From Opitutia bacterium (lineage in GTDB: Bacteria > Verrucomicrobiota > Verrucomicrobiia > Opitutales > UBA953), in contig CANGNX010000005.1 in assembly GCA_947455415.1 (NCBI GenBank), positions 1-34,823 of the forward strand: 34,823 nucleotides of DNA, in the 5' to 3' direction. This document shows positions 8,944-17,853 of this stretch, one piece after another. Position 1 is the first letter of the stretch, and every line of letters begins with the position of its first letter. A program made the translations under genes and the position numbers. The notes beneath the pieces were generated by a model. That model did no database searches. It saw nothing but the letters and a program-made list of their open reading frames with translations, and was not told the origin of the DNA.

Positions 8944-9435
8944 ATGTTGCCTCCGCCCCCGTTTCGTATTGGTCAAGGGTACGATATCCATCCCTTGGTG
9001 GCGGGGCGTGCGTGTATCTTGGGCGGTGTGAAAATTCCGTCCGACGTGGGTCCCGAGGGTCACTCGGATGCGGATGTATTATTGCACGCGATAGCGGATG
9101 CAATTTTAGGTGCCGCAGGGCTGCGTGATATTGGACATTATTTTCCTAATACCGACCTCACTTTGCAGGGCATGAATTCGGGTGTGATTGTCAAAAAAGC
9201 GGTGAGTGAAGTCACGGCCCTGGGTTGGAGAATCGGGAATGTCGATCTCGTGGTGTTAGCCGAGCGACCCAAGATCAGTCCGCATATTTCTGAGATGAAA
9301 AAAAGTGTGGCCCAGCTCTTGGGTGTCGAGGTGGGACAAGTCGGAATTAAAGCGACGACTAATGAGGGAATGGACGCGATTGGGCAGGGTAAGGCTTTGG
9401 CCGTGCAGGCAGTTTGCCTCATTTATCGGGGTTAA
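8944..9435 (+). CDS. ispF: 2-C-methyl-D-erythritol 2,4-cyclodiphosphate synthase
   Basis: Fifth step of the MEP isoprenoid pathway; releases CMP to form MEcPP. The 163-residue protein has GYDIHP (residues 12-17) with metal ligands Asp14 and His16, then GHSDADVLLHA (39-49) with the third ligand His48, DIGHYFPNTD near residue 60, and KATTNEGMDAIGQGKALAVQA near the C-terminus. Length is normal (about 157-160). The start ATG is preceded very closely by AAGGGG. IspD or other MEP genes are not adjacent. The ndk leader follows. Confidence 0.96.
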   Translation: MLPPPPFRIGQGYDIHPLVAGRACILGGVKIPSDVGPEGHSDADVLLHAIADAILGAAGLRDIGHYFPNTDLTLQGMNSGVIVKKAVSEVTALGWRIGNVDLVVLAERPKISPHISEMKKSVAQLLGVEVGQVGIKATTNEGMDAIGQGKALAVQAVCLIYRG

Positions 9436-9454
9436 GGTGCCTTTTTTGCCATTG

Positions 9455-9516
9455 AGGCTTGTCAAAAGCCTATAAAAAGCCCATTTTAATGGGCTACTCT
9501 CTTTAGAGGTAGCCCT
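9455..9516 (+). promoter_or_regulatory. Structured ndk leader with mutually exclusive hairpins
   Basis: Three hairpins can be drawn just before ndk. A: 9455-9460 with 9466-9471 (6 pairs). B: 9478-9484 with 9489-9495 (7 pairs, loop TTTA). C: 9491-9497 with 9509-9515, continued by CTC/GAG (9499-9501 with 9506-9508) and loop TTTA, with one bulged T. B and C compete for the same GGGCT (9491-9495), because AGCCC is present on both sides. C contains the only Shine-Dalgarno-like sequence, AGAGG (9505-9509), in its paired arm, so C should block and B should allow ndk translation. The signal is unknown; the structure is read by eye. Confidence 0.5.
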
Positions 9517-9951
9517 ATGGAACAGACCCTCATCATTCTCAAGCCCGACTGCATGGAGCGCCGTCTCTACGGCACCGTTTTGGCCCGCTTTGAGGCGGAA
9601 GGTTTTGATATCCAGGCCTGCAAATTGACGGTGCTGACCAAGGCCCAATTGCGCGAGCACTACGCCCACGTGGCCGATAAGCCTTTTTACCCAGACATCG
9701 AAGCCTTCATGTCTTCCCGTCCGGTCATCATTGCCGTGCTCTCGGGGGACAAGGTGATTTCTCGCGTGCGCGATTTATTGGGCCCTACCAATTCTAAGGT
9801 GGCCCCGAAAGGAACCATTCGTGGCGATTTTGGCACCGAGATGATGCGCAATGTTTGTCACGCTTCGGACAGTCCAGAAGCTGCGTCGGCCGAGATTCGT
9901 CGTTTCTTTAAGGCCGACGAAGTTTTTCAGCCTGCAGTGGCTCGCGGATAA
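9517..9951 (+). CDS. ndk: Nucleoside diphosphate kinase
   Basis: Transfers the gamma phosphate of ATP to other nucleoside diphosphates. The 144-residue protein starts EQTLIILKPD with Lys9 and carries the catalytic phospho-His115 in NVCHASDS (112-119). RVRDLLGPTNS (83-93) and GTIRGDFG (99-106) form the nucleotide site. Length is normal (about 140). It is one of the few genes here with a plausibly placed Shine-Dalgarno sequence (AGAGG, 7 bases before the ATG), and that sequence lies inside a hairpin. Probably monocistronic. Confidence 0.97.
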   Translation: MEQTLIILKPDCMERRLYGTVLARFEAEGFDIQACKLTVLTKAQLREHYAHVADKPFYPDIEAFMSSRPVIIAVLSGDKVISRVRDLLGPTNSKVAPKGTIRGDFGTEMMRNVCHASDSPEAASAEIRRFFKADEVFQPAVARG

Positions 9952-9998
9952 GTCTCGTTGGCTTGCATCTTTTTAAGACCTGCGGGGTTTTAAGATTC

Positions 9999-10625
9999 AT
10001 GAAGCCATTCGTCTTTTTTGTCTTCGGATTATTTTTAATCCGAACCGAAGCAGCGGAATCCGTTGCACCTAAAGTAACGCCAGGCTTTGTTTTAAAAAGT
10101 TCGGTGGTCGCCGAAGGAGCCGCGATTCCCGTTGAATTTACAGGTGATGGTGCGGGTATTAGTCCACCGATTGAATGGAGAGGGGCCCCTGCAGGAACCA
10201 GATCGTATGTCGTAATCATGCACCATTTCCCGCACGAAGGTGATCCGGCGCGGTGGTATTGGACGTTATATAATATACCTGCGAATGTGACGTCACTGCC
10301 GAAGGGGGTGAAGGGCGTCGGCATTAATGGCACTAACTGCGTCAACTCCGACTTAGCTTACGCTCCGCCACATTCTAAAGGGCCGGGAGTGAAGAAATAC
10401 ACCATCACGGTTTACGCTTTGTCGGTTGCGCCTAAAACGATGCCAGCGAAGCAAGCGAATCGCGATACATTGTTGGCAGCCATCAAAGGAATAACACTGG
10501 CTCAGGCTGAACTCAATTTTACCTACGATCGTACGGGGGTAGTCGGTGCGGGGTCCTCTGCTGAAGCAGGTTCGGCCAAGCCCAGACGCGATTCTACCAA
10601 GTCGAGTTCACCTGCGGCTCAATAA
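9999..10625 (+). CDS. Secreted PEBP-family (YbhB/YbcL-like) protein
   Basis: A 208-residue protein with a signal peptide (MKPFVFFVFGLFLI, cleavage likely after TEA near residue 18), so it is exported. The body has the phosphatidylethanolamine-binding protein pattern: FTGDGAGISPPIEWRGAP near residue 47, WTLYNIPANVTSLPKGV near residue 89, and KKYTITVYALS near residue 134. The usual DPDAP ligand-site motif is replaced by a segment reading HHFPHEGDPARW, so ligand binding may differ. The last 35 or so residues are rich in Ser, Ala, Gly and Lys and are probably disordered. I chose the ATG at 9999 because the open frame upstream (to 9963) would push the signal peptide away from the N-terminus. Function of bacterial members is poorly known. 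Confidence 0.8.
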   Translation: MKPFVFFVFGLFLIRTEAAESVAPKVTPGFVLKSSVVAEGAAIPVEFTGDGAGISPPIEWRGAPAGTRSYVVIMHHFPHEGDPARWYWTLYNIPANVTSLPKGVKGVGINGTNCVNSDLAYAPPHSKGPGVKKYTITVYALSVAPKTMPAKQANRDTLLAAIKGITLAQAELNFTYDRTGVVGAGSSAEAGSAKPRRDSTKSSSPAAQ

Positions 10626-10687
10626 TTTTTAGTCAAAAAGCGACTTCCCCGTTGCCCTATGCCGGGGTTATTTCGCAATGTTAAAGC

Positions 10688-11956
10688 ATGTTGGACCCAA
10701 AGTTACTTCGTGAACAAACCGACTTTGTCCGCAAGGGCATTGCGCGTAAAAAATTTCAGGTCGACCTCGATGCGGTGCTAGCAGCCGACGAGGTGCGCCG
10801 TCATGCGGTGGTGGAATTTGAATCCGCTCGGGCTGAACAGAATGCCGCGAACAAAGAGATGGCCGCTATGCCTAAGGGCTCACCTGAATTTCAGGCTAAA
10901 TTATTGGAGATGAAGTCGGCTTCTGCGCGCGTGAAAGAGCTCGAGAAAAAAGTCAGCGAAGCAGAAGAAGTTTGGAAGCAGGTCGGTTTGACGGTGCCTA
11001 ATGTTCCTCACGAATCCGTGCCCGAAGGTCGCACTGAGGCCGACAACAAAGTCGTCGCTACCTGGGGTGATGAAGCGAAGTTAGTTTCGACGGCGGCCAA
11101 GCCGCACTGGGATATTGCGTGGTTTGCGAAGGCGATTGATTTTGAACGTGGCGTCAAAGTAACCGGCGCCGGTTTCCCGTTTTACGTCGGAGATATGGCA
11201 CGTCTGGTGCGGGCCTTGATTCAATATTTCTTAGAAGAAGCCAATGCTGCGGGTTACACTGAAGTACATGCGCCTTTACTGGTGAATGCGGCAAGTGCGA
11301 CGGCCACAGGTCAACTGCCCGACAAAGAAGGTCAGATGTACCATGCTCAGACGGATGATTTTTATATGATTCCGACCGCCGAGGTGCCGGTCACGAATTT
11401 CTTCCGCGATGAAATTATCGATGAGGGTGCCTTGCCTGTGAAGCGTTGTGGTTACACGCCCTGTTTCCGACGTGAAGCTGGCAGCTGGGGTGCGCACGTG
11501 CGTGGCCTCAATCGCTTGCACCAATTTGATAAGGTGGAGCTCGTGAAATGGGTGCACCCCGATCAGTCGTTTGCCGAATTAGAATTACTACGTGGTGATG
11601 CGGAGCGTCTCTTACAGAAATTAAATTTACCTTACCGCGTGTTGTTGATTTGTGCAGGCGATATTGGTTTCTCACACAGCAAACAGTACGACTTGGAAGT
11701 CTGGGCAGGAGGACAGAAGCGCTGGCTGGAAGTTTCGAGTTGTTCAAACTTTACTGACTTCCAGGCGCGCCGCGCGGGCATACGTTTCCGTCCGAAAGAC
11801 GGTAAGCCAGAGTTTGTACACACCTTGAACGGTTCGGGCTTGGGCTTGCCTCGAGTCTTGGCGGCGATTTTGGAAAATAATCTTCAGCCCGATGGCACGG
11901 TGATTATTCCCGAGGCCTTGCGTCGCTGGTACGGCAAAGAAACGCTCAAGTTTTAA
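10688..11956 (+). CDS. serS: Seryl-tRNA synthetase
   Basis: Charges tRNA-Ser. The 422-residue protein has the N-terminal two-helix coiled-coil arm (about residues 30-100, rich in Glu, Lys and Ala) that grips the long variable arm of tRNA-Ser. The class II catalytic core follows, with TAEVP (230-234), motif 2 FRREAG (260-265) and motif 3 NGSGLGLPR near residue 383. Length matches the family. The upstream gap contains a weak CCCCG/CGGGG stem (10647-10667) that might end the PEBP gene. There is no Shine-Dalgarno sequence. The downstream neighbour tilS is 46 bases away. Confidence 0.96.
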   Translation: MLDPKLLREQTDFVRKGIARKKFQVDLDAVLAADEVRRHAVVEFESARAEQNAANKEMAAMPKGSPEFQAKLLEMKSASARVKELEKKVSEAEEVWKQVGLTVPNVPHESVPEGRTEADNKVVATWGDEAKLVSTAAKPHWDIAWFAKAIDFERGVKVTGAGFPFYVGDMARLVRALIQYFLEEANAAGYTEVHAPLLVNAASATATGQLPDKEGQMYHAQTDDFYMIPTAEVPVTNFFRDEIIDEGALPVKRCGYTPCFRREAGSWGAHVRGLNRLHQFDKVELVKWVHPDQSFAELELLRGDAERLLQKLNLPYRVLLICAGDIGFSHSKQYDLEVWAGGQKRWLEVSSCSNFTDFQARRAGIRFRPKDGKPEFVHTLNGSGLGLPRVLAAILENNLQPDGTVIIPEALRRWYGKETLKF

Positions 11957-11986
11957 GTTCACTTTAGATTGGCAGGGCAGGGTGGA

Positions 11987-12002
11987 GCGCTAACGTTAGC
12001 GC
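11987..12002 (+). repeat. Perfect 16-base palindrome abutting the tilS start
   Basis: GCGCTAACGTTAGCGC is a perfect palindrome ending one base before the proposed GTG start of tilS. A purine-rich Shine-Dalgarno-like stretch (GGTGGAG, 11981-11987) lies just upstream. As RNA it can fold into a 6-pair stem with loop ACGT between the ribosome-binding site and the start; as DNA it could be a symmetric protein-binding site. No T-run follows, so it is not a terminator. Confidence 0.6.
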
Positions 12003-13403
12003 GTGTCCGAAGAGTTGCCACCCGCCGTTGATCTACGTCATGCCTGTGCTCAGTTGCCAGCATTGAGCCTGCTGGCTTTGGAGAAATTTGAAACCATTGG
12101 AGTGGCGGTTTCGGGCGGAGCGGATTCGATTTATTTATTGGCGGCTATGTGGGCAAATCCGATTTATCGAAATCGATTATGCGTTTTGCATTTTAATCAC
12201 CGTGTACGTGGGGCGGACGCCGAACGAGACGAAGCCTTTGTCCGAAATTTTTCTGCCGCACTCGGTGTGCCCTGTGTGGTGGGACGGCGAGCGGAAGCCG
12301 GTGAGGCCAGCGAATGGGCGTTGCGTGAAGCACGTAATGAATTCTTCGCCCAGCAACGTCAGGCCTTAGGTTTTAAACTCATTTGTACCGCGCACCATAT
12401 TGACGATGTGGCGGAAACGATGCTCATGCGACTGGCACGTGGTGCGGGCCTAAGTGGCCTGTCGGCGCCGCGTGTTTGGCAGACCTTACAGGACGGACAT
12501 ATGCGCTATCGGCCATTGATTGCGTCGGGCTTAAATAAGAAAAGTATTTTGCAACAGTTGTCGGCCGCATGTATTCCATGGTGCGAGGATGCCACGAATG
12601 CTTTACCCATTGCTTGGCGGAATCGCATTCGCGCTTGGCTGAGTGGTGGTGCCGAGAAGGTTTTGGGTGAGCGTTATGCGTCGGGCTTTGCTCATTCCGC
12701 ACAAGTGATTGAGCAGGCCCGTCAGGCCTTGCTCGCTTGGGCCGACGAATTAGGTGCCGGCGTGATCGATGGGGCGATGTCGGCTAGAGTCTTACGTAAT
12801 CGTCCGCACGGTTTAATCCATGTCGCCCTTGCTCGTTTTTTACAGCACCACGGTTTGGGTGCAGCCAGTGGACGGTCTGTTGAACTCTTGGTCGATGCCA
12901 TTGAGTGCGGCATGGAAATTCAGGTTTCCGTTTTGGGTCGGCAGGTGAAAGTTACGCAGGGCGTAGTGCGACTCGTGGCTGAAGCCTCGGTGCCCTTTGG
13001 TTCCGATTTAAGGAATTTAAAATTGGGCGTGCTCGATGATGAGTGTGGCCTCTTAGCAGAGGAAGTTGCGGTCGATGCATCGCTTTGGGAAAAGTTATCA
13101 CGCGGTGACATTCCGCCCAGTCGCGAGGTGTACTTATCGGCCACGGCTTTGGGTGCCTTAACCTGGCGTGGAAGGGTGGAGGGCGACCGCTATCAGCCCC
13201 TCGGTTTAAACGGGGTAGCAAAAATTTCTGATTTATTAATTAACCGTAAAATCCCATTGGCTCAGCGGGAAACGCTACCGGTGGTGATGCTAGGAGCGGA
13301 AATTTTATGGGTACCGTCGATTCCGCCAGCGGAATTATACAAGTTAAAGGGGCCCACAGATAGGGCTCTCCGATTGACTTGGCTCACCCCCTGCTTAGGT
13401 TGA
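12003..13403 (+). CDS. tilS: tRNA(Ile)-lysidine synthase
   Basis: Converts C34 of tRNA-Ile(CAU) to lysidine so that it reads AUA. The 466-residue protein has the PP-loop SGGADS (37-42), LHFNHRVRGADAERDE near residue 62, TAHHIDDVAETMLMRLARG near residue 129, and a C-terminal TilS domain with YQPLGLNGVAKISDLLI near residue 397 followed by ILWVPS. The GTG start at 12003 is the first in the frame; TTG codons at 12015 and 12054 are possible alternatives because the conserved domain only begins near residue 32. It lies directly before ftsH (11 bases), a conserved bacterial arrangement, here without hpt in between. Confidence 0.92.
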   Translation: MSEELPPAVDLRHACAQLPALSLLALEKFETIGVAVSGGADSIYLLAAMWANPIYRNRLCVLHFNHRVRGADAERDEAFVRNFSAALGVPCVVGRRAEAGEASEWALREARNEFFAQQRQALGFKLICTAHHIDDVAETMLMRLARGAGLSGLSAPRVWQTLQDGHMRYRPLIASGLNKKSILQQLSAACIPWCEDATNALPIAWRNRIRAWLSGGAEKVLGERYASGFAHSAQVIEQARQALLAWADELGAGVIDGAMSARVLRNRPHGLIHVALARFLQHHGLGAASGRSVELLVDAIECGMEIQVSVLGRQVKVTQGVVRLVAEASVPFGSDLRNLKLGVLDDECGLLAEEVAVDASLWEKLSRGDIPPSREVYLSATALGALTWRGRVEGDRYQPLGLNGVAKISDLLINRKIPLAQRETLPVVMLGAEILWVPSIPPAELYKLKGPTDRALRLTWLTPCLG

Positions 13404-13414
13404 ATTCTCCGCCA

Positions 13415-15391
13415 ATGAGCCAAGATAATAACGACAATAATAATGGAAATCGTATTAACGCCAAACCCCTGCTGGTTTGGGTTATCCTCATTGGATTGGT
13501 GGCTTTATTGGTGAATTACAGTGCCCCTGCCGGTAATAGCGTGCAGCAACTGGGCGTGGGCCAGGTCTTATCGTTGGCTCAAGAGAAGAAGATTAAGAAT
13601 TTAACCGTTAAGCCTGACCCCTCGGCTGGCTCGGACAGCTGGTATCAGCTCTCAGGTGAACTGGAAGTTAAAGGTGCATCAGCGGACGACAAAGCACGCT
13701 TCGTGGCCGCTGGTCGAGTGACCGAAAAAGAATTTGAAGCCTTACGTGGAGCGGTGGCGAAGGATGCTTTCAAAGAAGTTCCGGCCCAAACCGGCTTCAC
13801 GATGTTCCTTTATAACGTTCTGCCGACGTTGCTGATTTCGGGTATCGTTCTCTACATGATGTACCGCTTCTTGAAGAACGCGAATCGTGGGGCGATGCAG
13901 TTTGCGAAATCGCGCGCACGCTTGAATGCCAATGAAACTGAGGGCACCACGTTTAAGGACGTCGCTGGTTGCGATGAGGCGAAGGAAGAAGTAAAAGAAA
14001 TCGTTGATTTTCTGAAGGATCCTAAGCGCTTCACGAAAATGGGTGCCACGATTCCGAAGGGCATCTTAATGGTCGGACCTCCTGGCACGGGAAAAACTTT
14101 ATTGGCTCGTGCGGTGGCAGGTGAAGCCAAGGTCCCCTTCTTGAGTATCAGCGGTTCCGACTTCGTGGAAATGTTTGTTGGCGTTGGTGCAGCACGTGTG
14201 CGCGACACTTTTGAGCAGGCTCGCAAGATGGCGCCTTGCATTATCTTTATTGATGAAATTGACGCCGTCGGCCGCCAGCGTGGTGCGGGCGTCGGTGGTG
14301 GCAATGACGAGCGCGAGCAGACGCTTAACTCTTTGTTGGTTGAGATGGATGGCTTTGATGGCCAAGCCGGCGTGATTGTCATTGGTGCGACCAATCGTGC
14401 GGACGTGTTGGATCAAGCCTTGCTTCGCCCCGGACGTTTCGACCGCCAAGTGTATGTTGATTTGCCTGATTTGAAAGGCCGCGAAGCGGTCTTGGCCGTA
14501 CACGCTAAACGTTTCCAACTCGGTGCCTCGGTGGATTTAAACCGCGTCGCTCGTATCACCACGGGTATGTCGGGCGCTGACTTAGCAAACCTTTTAAACG
14601 AAGGTGCGCTGCATGCGGGTCGTCGTAATCGCGATAAAGTTGAGATGTCAGACATTGAAGAAGCGCGCGATAAAATTGCTTACGGCCGTGAACGTCGTCG
14701 CGCGATGGATGAAGAAGATCGTCGCAGCACGGCTTACCACGAGGCGGGCCATGCGATTGTCCAGGCCGTGATTGATGATGGAACGATGCCCTTGCACAAA
14801 GTGACAATTTTGCCGCGCGGTCGTGCCTTAGGCATGGCGATGTTCTTGCCGAAAAAAGATATCCTCGGTTACTCCAAGGTTCGTTTGCTCAGTTATATTT
14901 GCACCGCAATGGCTGGCCGCATTGGCGAAAAAGTAGTCACCGGAGATATTTCGAATGGTGCCTCATCGGATATCAAACAAGCCACGCGTATGGCCCGTCA
15001 GATGGTCTGCGATTGGGGCATGAGTGACTTGGGTCCCATTTCTTATAACGAAAACTCGGACACGATTTTCTTGGGTCGCGAAATCTCCCGCACCCAATCG
15101 CACAGCGATGAAACCGCCCGTCGAATCGATGAAGCCGTCGCGAAAATTGTGAGTGAGCAATACACCCGCGCCGAAAAGATTATCGCCGAGCACGCGGAGG
15201 CGCACCGCAAGGTAGCGGAAGCGCTCCTCGAGCATGAGACGCTCGACGGCGTGCATGTGATGGAAATTTTAAAGACCGGTTCGATGCAGACGCCGATTGT
15301 CGGTACGCCTGTGCCTAACCTCGTGCGCGAGCCGAACGCTCCAGGAACTGAGCCTGAAGCAGGTACGCAGACATCGCCCACCCCTGCTTGA
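13415..15391 (+). CDS. ftsH: ATP-dependent zinc metalloprotease FtsH
   Basis: Membrane-anchored AAA+ protease for quality control of membrane and some cytoplasmic proteins. The 658-residue protein has an Asn/Asp-rich N-terminus, transmembrane segments near 18-35 and 131-150 flanking a periplasmic domain, Walker A GPPGTGKT (221-228), Walker B IIFIDE (276-281), the second region of homology with RPGRFDRQV (338-346), zinc site HEAGH (442-446) and the third ligand Asp519 in SSDIKQAT. The C-terminal tail is Pro/Thr-rich. I chose the ATG at 13415; an upstream in-frame ATG at 13379 lies inside the end of tilS and adds non-family residues. It is probably transcribed with tilS. Confidence 0.96.
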   Translation: MSQDNNDNNNGNRINAKPLLVWVILIGLVALLVNYSAPAGNSVQQLGVGQVLSLAQEKKIKNLTVKPDPSAGSDSWYQLSGELEVKGASADDKARFVAAGRVTEKEFEALRGAVAKDAFKEVPAQTGFTMFLYNVLPTLLISGIVLYMMYRFLKNANRGAMQFAKSRARLNANETEGTTFKDVAGCDEAKEEVKEIVDFLKDPKRFTKMGATIPKGILMVGPPGTGKTLLARAVAGEAKVPFLSISGSDFVEMFVGVGAARVRDTFEQARKMAPCIIFIDEIDAVGRQRGAGVGGGNDEREQTLNSLLVEMDGFDGQAGVIVIGATNRADVLDQALLRPGRFDRQVYVDLPDLKGREAVLAVHAKRFQLGASVDLNRVARITTGMSGADLANLLNEGALHAGRRNRDKVEMSDIEEARDKIAYGRERRRAMDEEDRRSTAYHEAGHAIVQAVIDDGTMPLHKVTILPRGRALGMAMFLPKKDILGYSKVRLLSYICTAMAGRIGEKVVTGDISNGASSDIKQATRMARQMVCDWGMSDLGPISYNENSDTIFLGREISRTQSHSDETARRIDEAVAKIVSEQYTRAEKIIAEHAEAHRKVAEALLEHETLDGVHVMEILKTGSMQTPIVGTPVPNLVREPNAPGTEPEAGTQTSPTPA

Positions 15392-15428
15392 GGTTTGCAC
15401 CCGACCGTTTTCACCCTAAGCTTTGATT

Positions 15429-16001
15429 ATGGTTATCGGGCTTACGGGTGGAATTGGTTGCGGTAAGACCGCAGCGGCTAGGTTTTTTGAACCGCATGGC
15501 TTCGTCATTGTGGAGGCCGATCAATTGGCCCGCGTGGCCTTAGCGGAGTTACCAAGTTTAGCGGCCATACAGGCACGGTGGGGGAAGGATTGTTTACGCT
15601 CGGATGGTTCGCCCAATCGGGAATGGATTGGACGAAAGGTTTTTGCGGATGCGAACGAACGCGCTTTCTTGGAATCGCTTTTGCACCCGAGAGTTGCGAC
15701 GTTGCGAGCGCAGGCGACGGCCGATCGGTCTCGCTCCTACATCGTGGAAATACCGCTCCTCTTTGAGTTGGGCCTCGAAAGCACCTTTGATGCCGTCGTG
15801 TGTATCGCATGTTCAGATGAAGTGCGTTTAAATCGACTCGAGAAACGCGGACTCTCCCGAGAACAGGCTACGGCACGCATTAATACGCAAATGCCTATCA
15901 GTGAAAAGGTTAAGAAATCAAAATACGTGATTTTTAACGATGGTGACCTCGATTTTTTAGAAGCTCAGGTGGATCGGCTAGTGACCACCTTAAGACCGTA
16001 A
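15429..16001 (+). CDS. coaE: Dephospho-CoA kinase
   Basis: Last step of coenzyme A synthesis. The 190-residue protein starts MVIGLTGGIGCGKT with the P-loop at residues 7-14, then EADQLAR near residue 32, HPRV near 88 and VEIPLLFELGLES near 108, all typical of CoaE. The start is the ATG at 15429; a TTG two codons earlier is in frame but less likely. It sits 37 bases after ftsH and just before the pilus motor genes; coaE next to pilB/C/D genes is a known arrangement in Proteobacteria. No Shine-Dalgarno sequence. Confidence 0.94.
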   Translation: MVIGLTGGIGCGKTAAARFFEPHGFVIVEADQLARVALAELPSLAAIQARWGKDCLRSDGSPNREWIGRKVFADANERAFLESLLHPRVATLRAQATADRSRSYIVEIPLLFELGLESTFDAVVCIACSDEVRLNRLEKRGLSREQATARINTQMPISEKVKKSKYVIFNDGDLDFLEAQVDRLVTTLRP

Positions 16002-16074
16002 AAAACTCGTCATAAAACGCCTAGTTTGCGGTTGCGGTGGGGGTGGGCAGTTTTACCGTTTCCTTTACACCTCT

Positions 16075-16094
16075 CTCTGCCGTTTACGGCAGAG
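16075..16094 (+). repeat. Perfect inverted repeat in the pilB leader
   Basis: CTCTGCCG (16075-16082) pairs with CGGCAGAG (16087-16094) around loop TTTA. There is no T-run after it, so it is not a standard terminator. It lies 38 bases before the pilB start in the 131-base gap after coaE and could be an operator or a leader hairpin. Confidence 0.5.
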
Positions 16095-16132
16095 TCCCAT
16101 TAACCCCTTCTTCCGCCTAGGATTACCTTCCC

Positions 16133-17848
16133 GTGACGACCGCCGACGATTTCGTCATTCAATTTATTCAAGACAAGGGACTCGTTTCCTCGGCCGACGT
16201 GGCTGAGGCCCGTGCCGCTTTAACGAGCATTCCCGACGGGCAGAATCCAGATACCCTGGCCATTGCCAAACTGGTAGAGACGGGGAAAGTTAGCTGGGCG
16301 AATATTACCAAGGAGTTGGGTAAGGAGTTTGATATGGAGGTCATTGACGTTTCGGTGGTGGCGCCAGCCGATGCCCTATTGAAATTGGTGGGTCGCGAGT
16401 TGGCCGAACGCTCTAATATTTTGCCCCTGCAAATGGATGGAGCGGAATTGTTAATCGCAATTGCAGATCCGTTAGACACGGAAACTTTAGACTCACTTTC
16501 ACGCGTATTAAAATTAACTTTAAATACCAAATTAGCTCCGCCGGATGAATTAAAAATCGCCATCGAGCGCTGTTACACGGGCGGACAGCCCGCGGGTGGA
16601 GCGGACGACATTTTGGGCGGCATGGGTGGAGCCGATGGGGTAGAATTGCCCTCCACGGGCGATGTGAAGCAGGAAGACGCGCCGATTATCCGCTACGTGA
16701 ATTCATTGATTGTAGATGCGATTCGTCGCAAGGCTTCGGATATTCACTTGGAGCCACTCGAAAAGCGTTTCCGGGTGCGTTTCCGAATCGACGGTGTGTT
16801 GCAGGAGATGAAAGGACCCGCCAAGCGCCTGCAGGCCTCGGTCATTTCGCGCCTGAAATTAATGGCCGAAGTTTCGCTTGCGGAAAAACGAATTCCGCAA
16901 GACGGACGGATTCAAGCCCGTACGGGTGGGCGTGATATTGACTTACGTGTTTCGATTTTGCCGACGGTTTACGGGGAGTCGATTGTCATGCGTATTCTTG
17001 ATAAAGAAGGCCTGAAGCTCGGCTTGCCCGAGTTAGGTTTCTTTGCGGATGACCAAGCAAAATTCCAAGGCCTGATTTCCGGTTCGGATGGAGTGTTCCT
17101 CGTCACTGGTCCAACGGGCTCGGGTAAATCCACCACGCTTTATTCGGCACTGAATTATATCAACAAGCCTGACCGCAAAATTATCACGGTCGAAGATCCA
17201 GTGGAATACCAGATGGCGGGTATCAATCAGGTCCAGGTGAAGCGCGATGTCGGCATGACCTTTGCCGCTGCGCTACGCGCTATGTTACGTCAGGCGCCTA
17301 ACATCGTGATGATCGGTGAAATTCGAGATTTAGAAACCGCTGAAATTGCGATTAACGCTGCGCTCACAGGTCACATGGTCTTCTCGACTTTGCACACCAA
17401 CGATTCCGTTAGCGCAGTCACGCGCTTGGTGGATATCGGCGTGAAGCCTTTCCTGGTTTCTGCGGCGTTACGTGGAGCTTTGGCCCAACGTCTGGTCCGC
17501 CGTGTTTGTCAGTCCTGTGCGCAGCCGTATAAGCCAACGGCGAAGGAACTTTATACCATTGGTATGACAGAGCAGGACATTGCCGGTGCGACCCCAATGA
17601 AGGGTGCGGGATGTCCGAAGTGTAACGAACGTGGCTACAAGGGTCGCCGGGGTGTCTTCGAACTTTTCGTGATTACCGAAGAAGTTCAGGAAATGATTTA
17701 TTCGGGCTCCAGTTTAGTGGAGCTCCGTCGCAAGGCACGTGAATCGGGCATGCGCACGATGCGTGAAGACGGTCAACGCAAAGTGGCATCGGGTATGACC
17801 ACGGTGGAAGAAGTCATGGGTGCCACGGTGGCGGATGATGTCATCTAA
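16133..17848 (+). CDS. pilB: Type IV pilus assembly / type II secretion ATPase (PilB/GspE family), first copy
   Basis: Cytoplasmic hexameric motor for pilus extension or pseudopilus assembly. The 571-residue protein has an N-terminal MshEN-type domain (about 1-145), a linker rich in Gly and Asp, then the ATPase core: ASDIHLEPLE (201-210), Walker A GPTGSGKS (326-333), EDPVEY (354-359), Walker B region ending GEIRD (395-399), His box TGHMVFSTLHTND (412-424), and zinc-binding cysteines 459, 462, 494 and 497. The Walker B region reads LRQAPNIVMIGEIRD where the family usually has LRQDPD; the catalytic Glu is kept. Start is GTG at 16133 with a pyrimidine-rich leader. First gene of a four-gene operon. 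PilB and GspE cannot be separated by sequence alone; the PilT neighbour favours a pilus. Confidence 0.88.
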   Translation: MTTADDFVIQFIQDKGLVSSADVAEARAALTSIPDGQNPDTLAIAKLVETGKVSWANITKELGKEFDMEVIDVSVVAPADALLKLVGRELAERSNILPLQMDGAELLIAIADPLDTETLDSLSRVLKLTLNTKLAPPDELKIAIERCYTGGQPAGGADDILGGMGGADGVELPSTGDVKQEDAPIIRYVNSLIVDAIRRKASDIHLEPLEKRFRVRFRIDGVLQEMKGPAKRLQASVISRLKLMAEVSLAEKRIPQDGRIQARTGGRDIDLRVSILPTVYGESIVMRILDKEGLKLGLPELGFFADDQAKFQGLISGSDGVFLVTGPTGSGKSTTLYSALNYINKPDRKIITVEDPVEYQMAGINQVQVKRDVGMTFAAALRAMLRQAPNIVMIGEIRDLETAEIAINAALTGHMVFSTLHTNDSVSAVTRLVDIGVKPFLVSAALRGALAQRLVRRVCQSCAQPYKPTAKELYTIGMTEQDIAGATPMKGAGCPKCNERGYKGRRGVFELFVITEEVQEMIYSGSSLVELRRKARESGMRTMREDGQRKVASGMTTVEEVMGATVADDVI

Positions 17849-17853
17849 TCGGC

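Noticed and set aside
13379-13414. Upstream ATG for ftsH inside tilS
   Set aside because: It adds a short non-family peptide; the ATG at 13415 directly precedes the Asn-rich start and first transmembrane segment.
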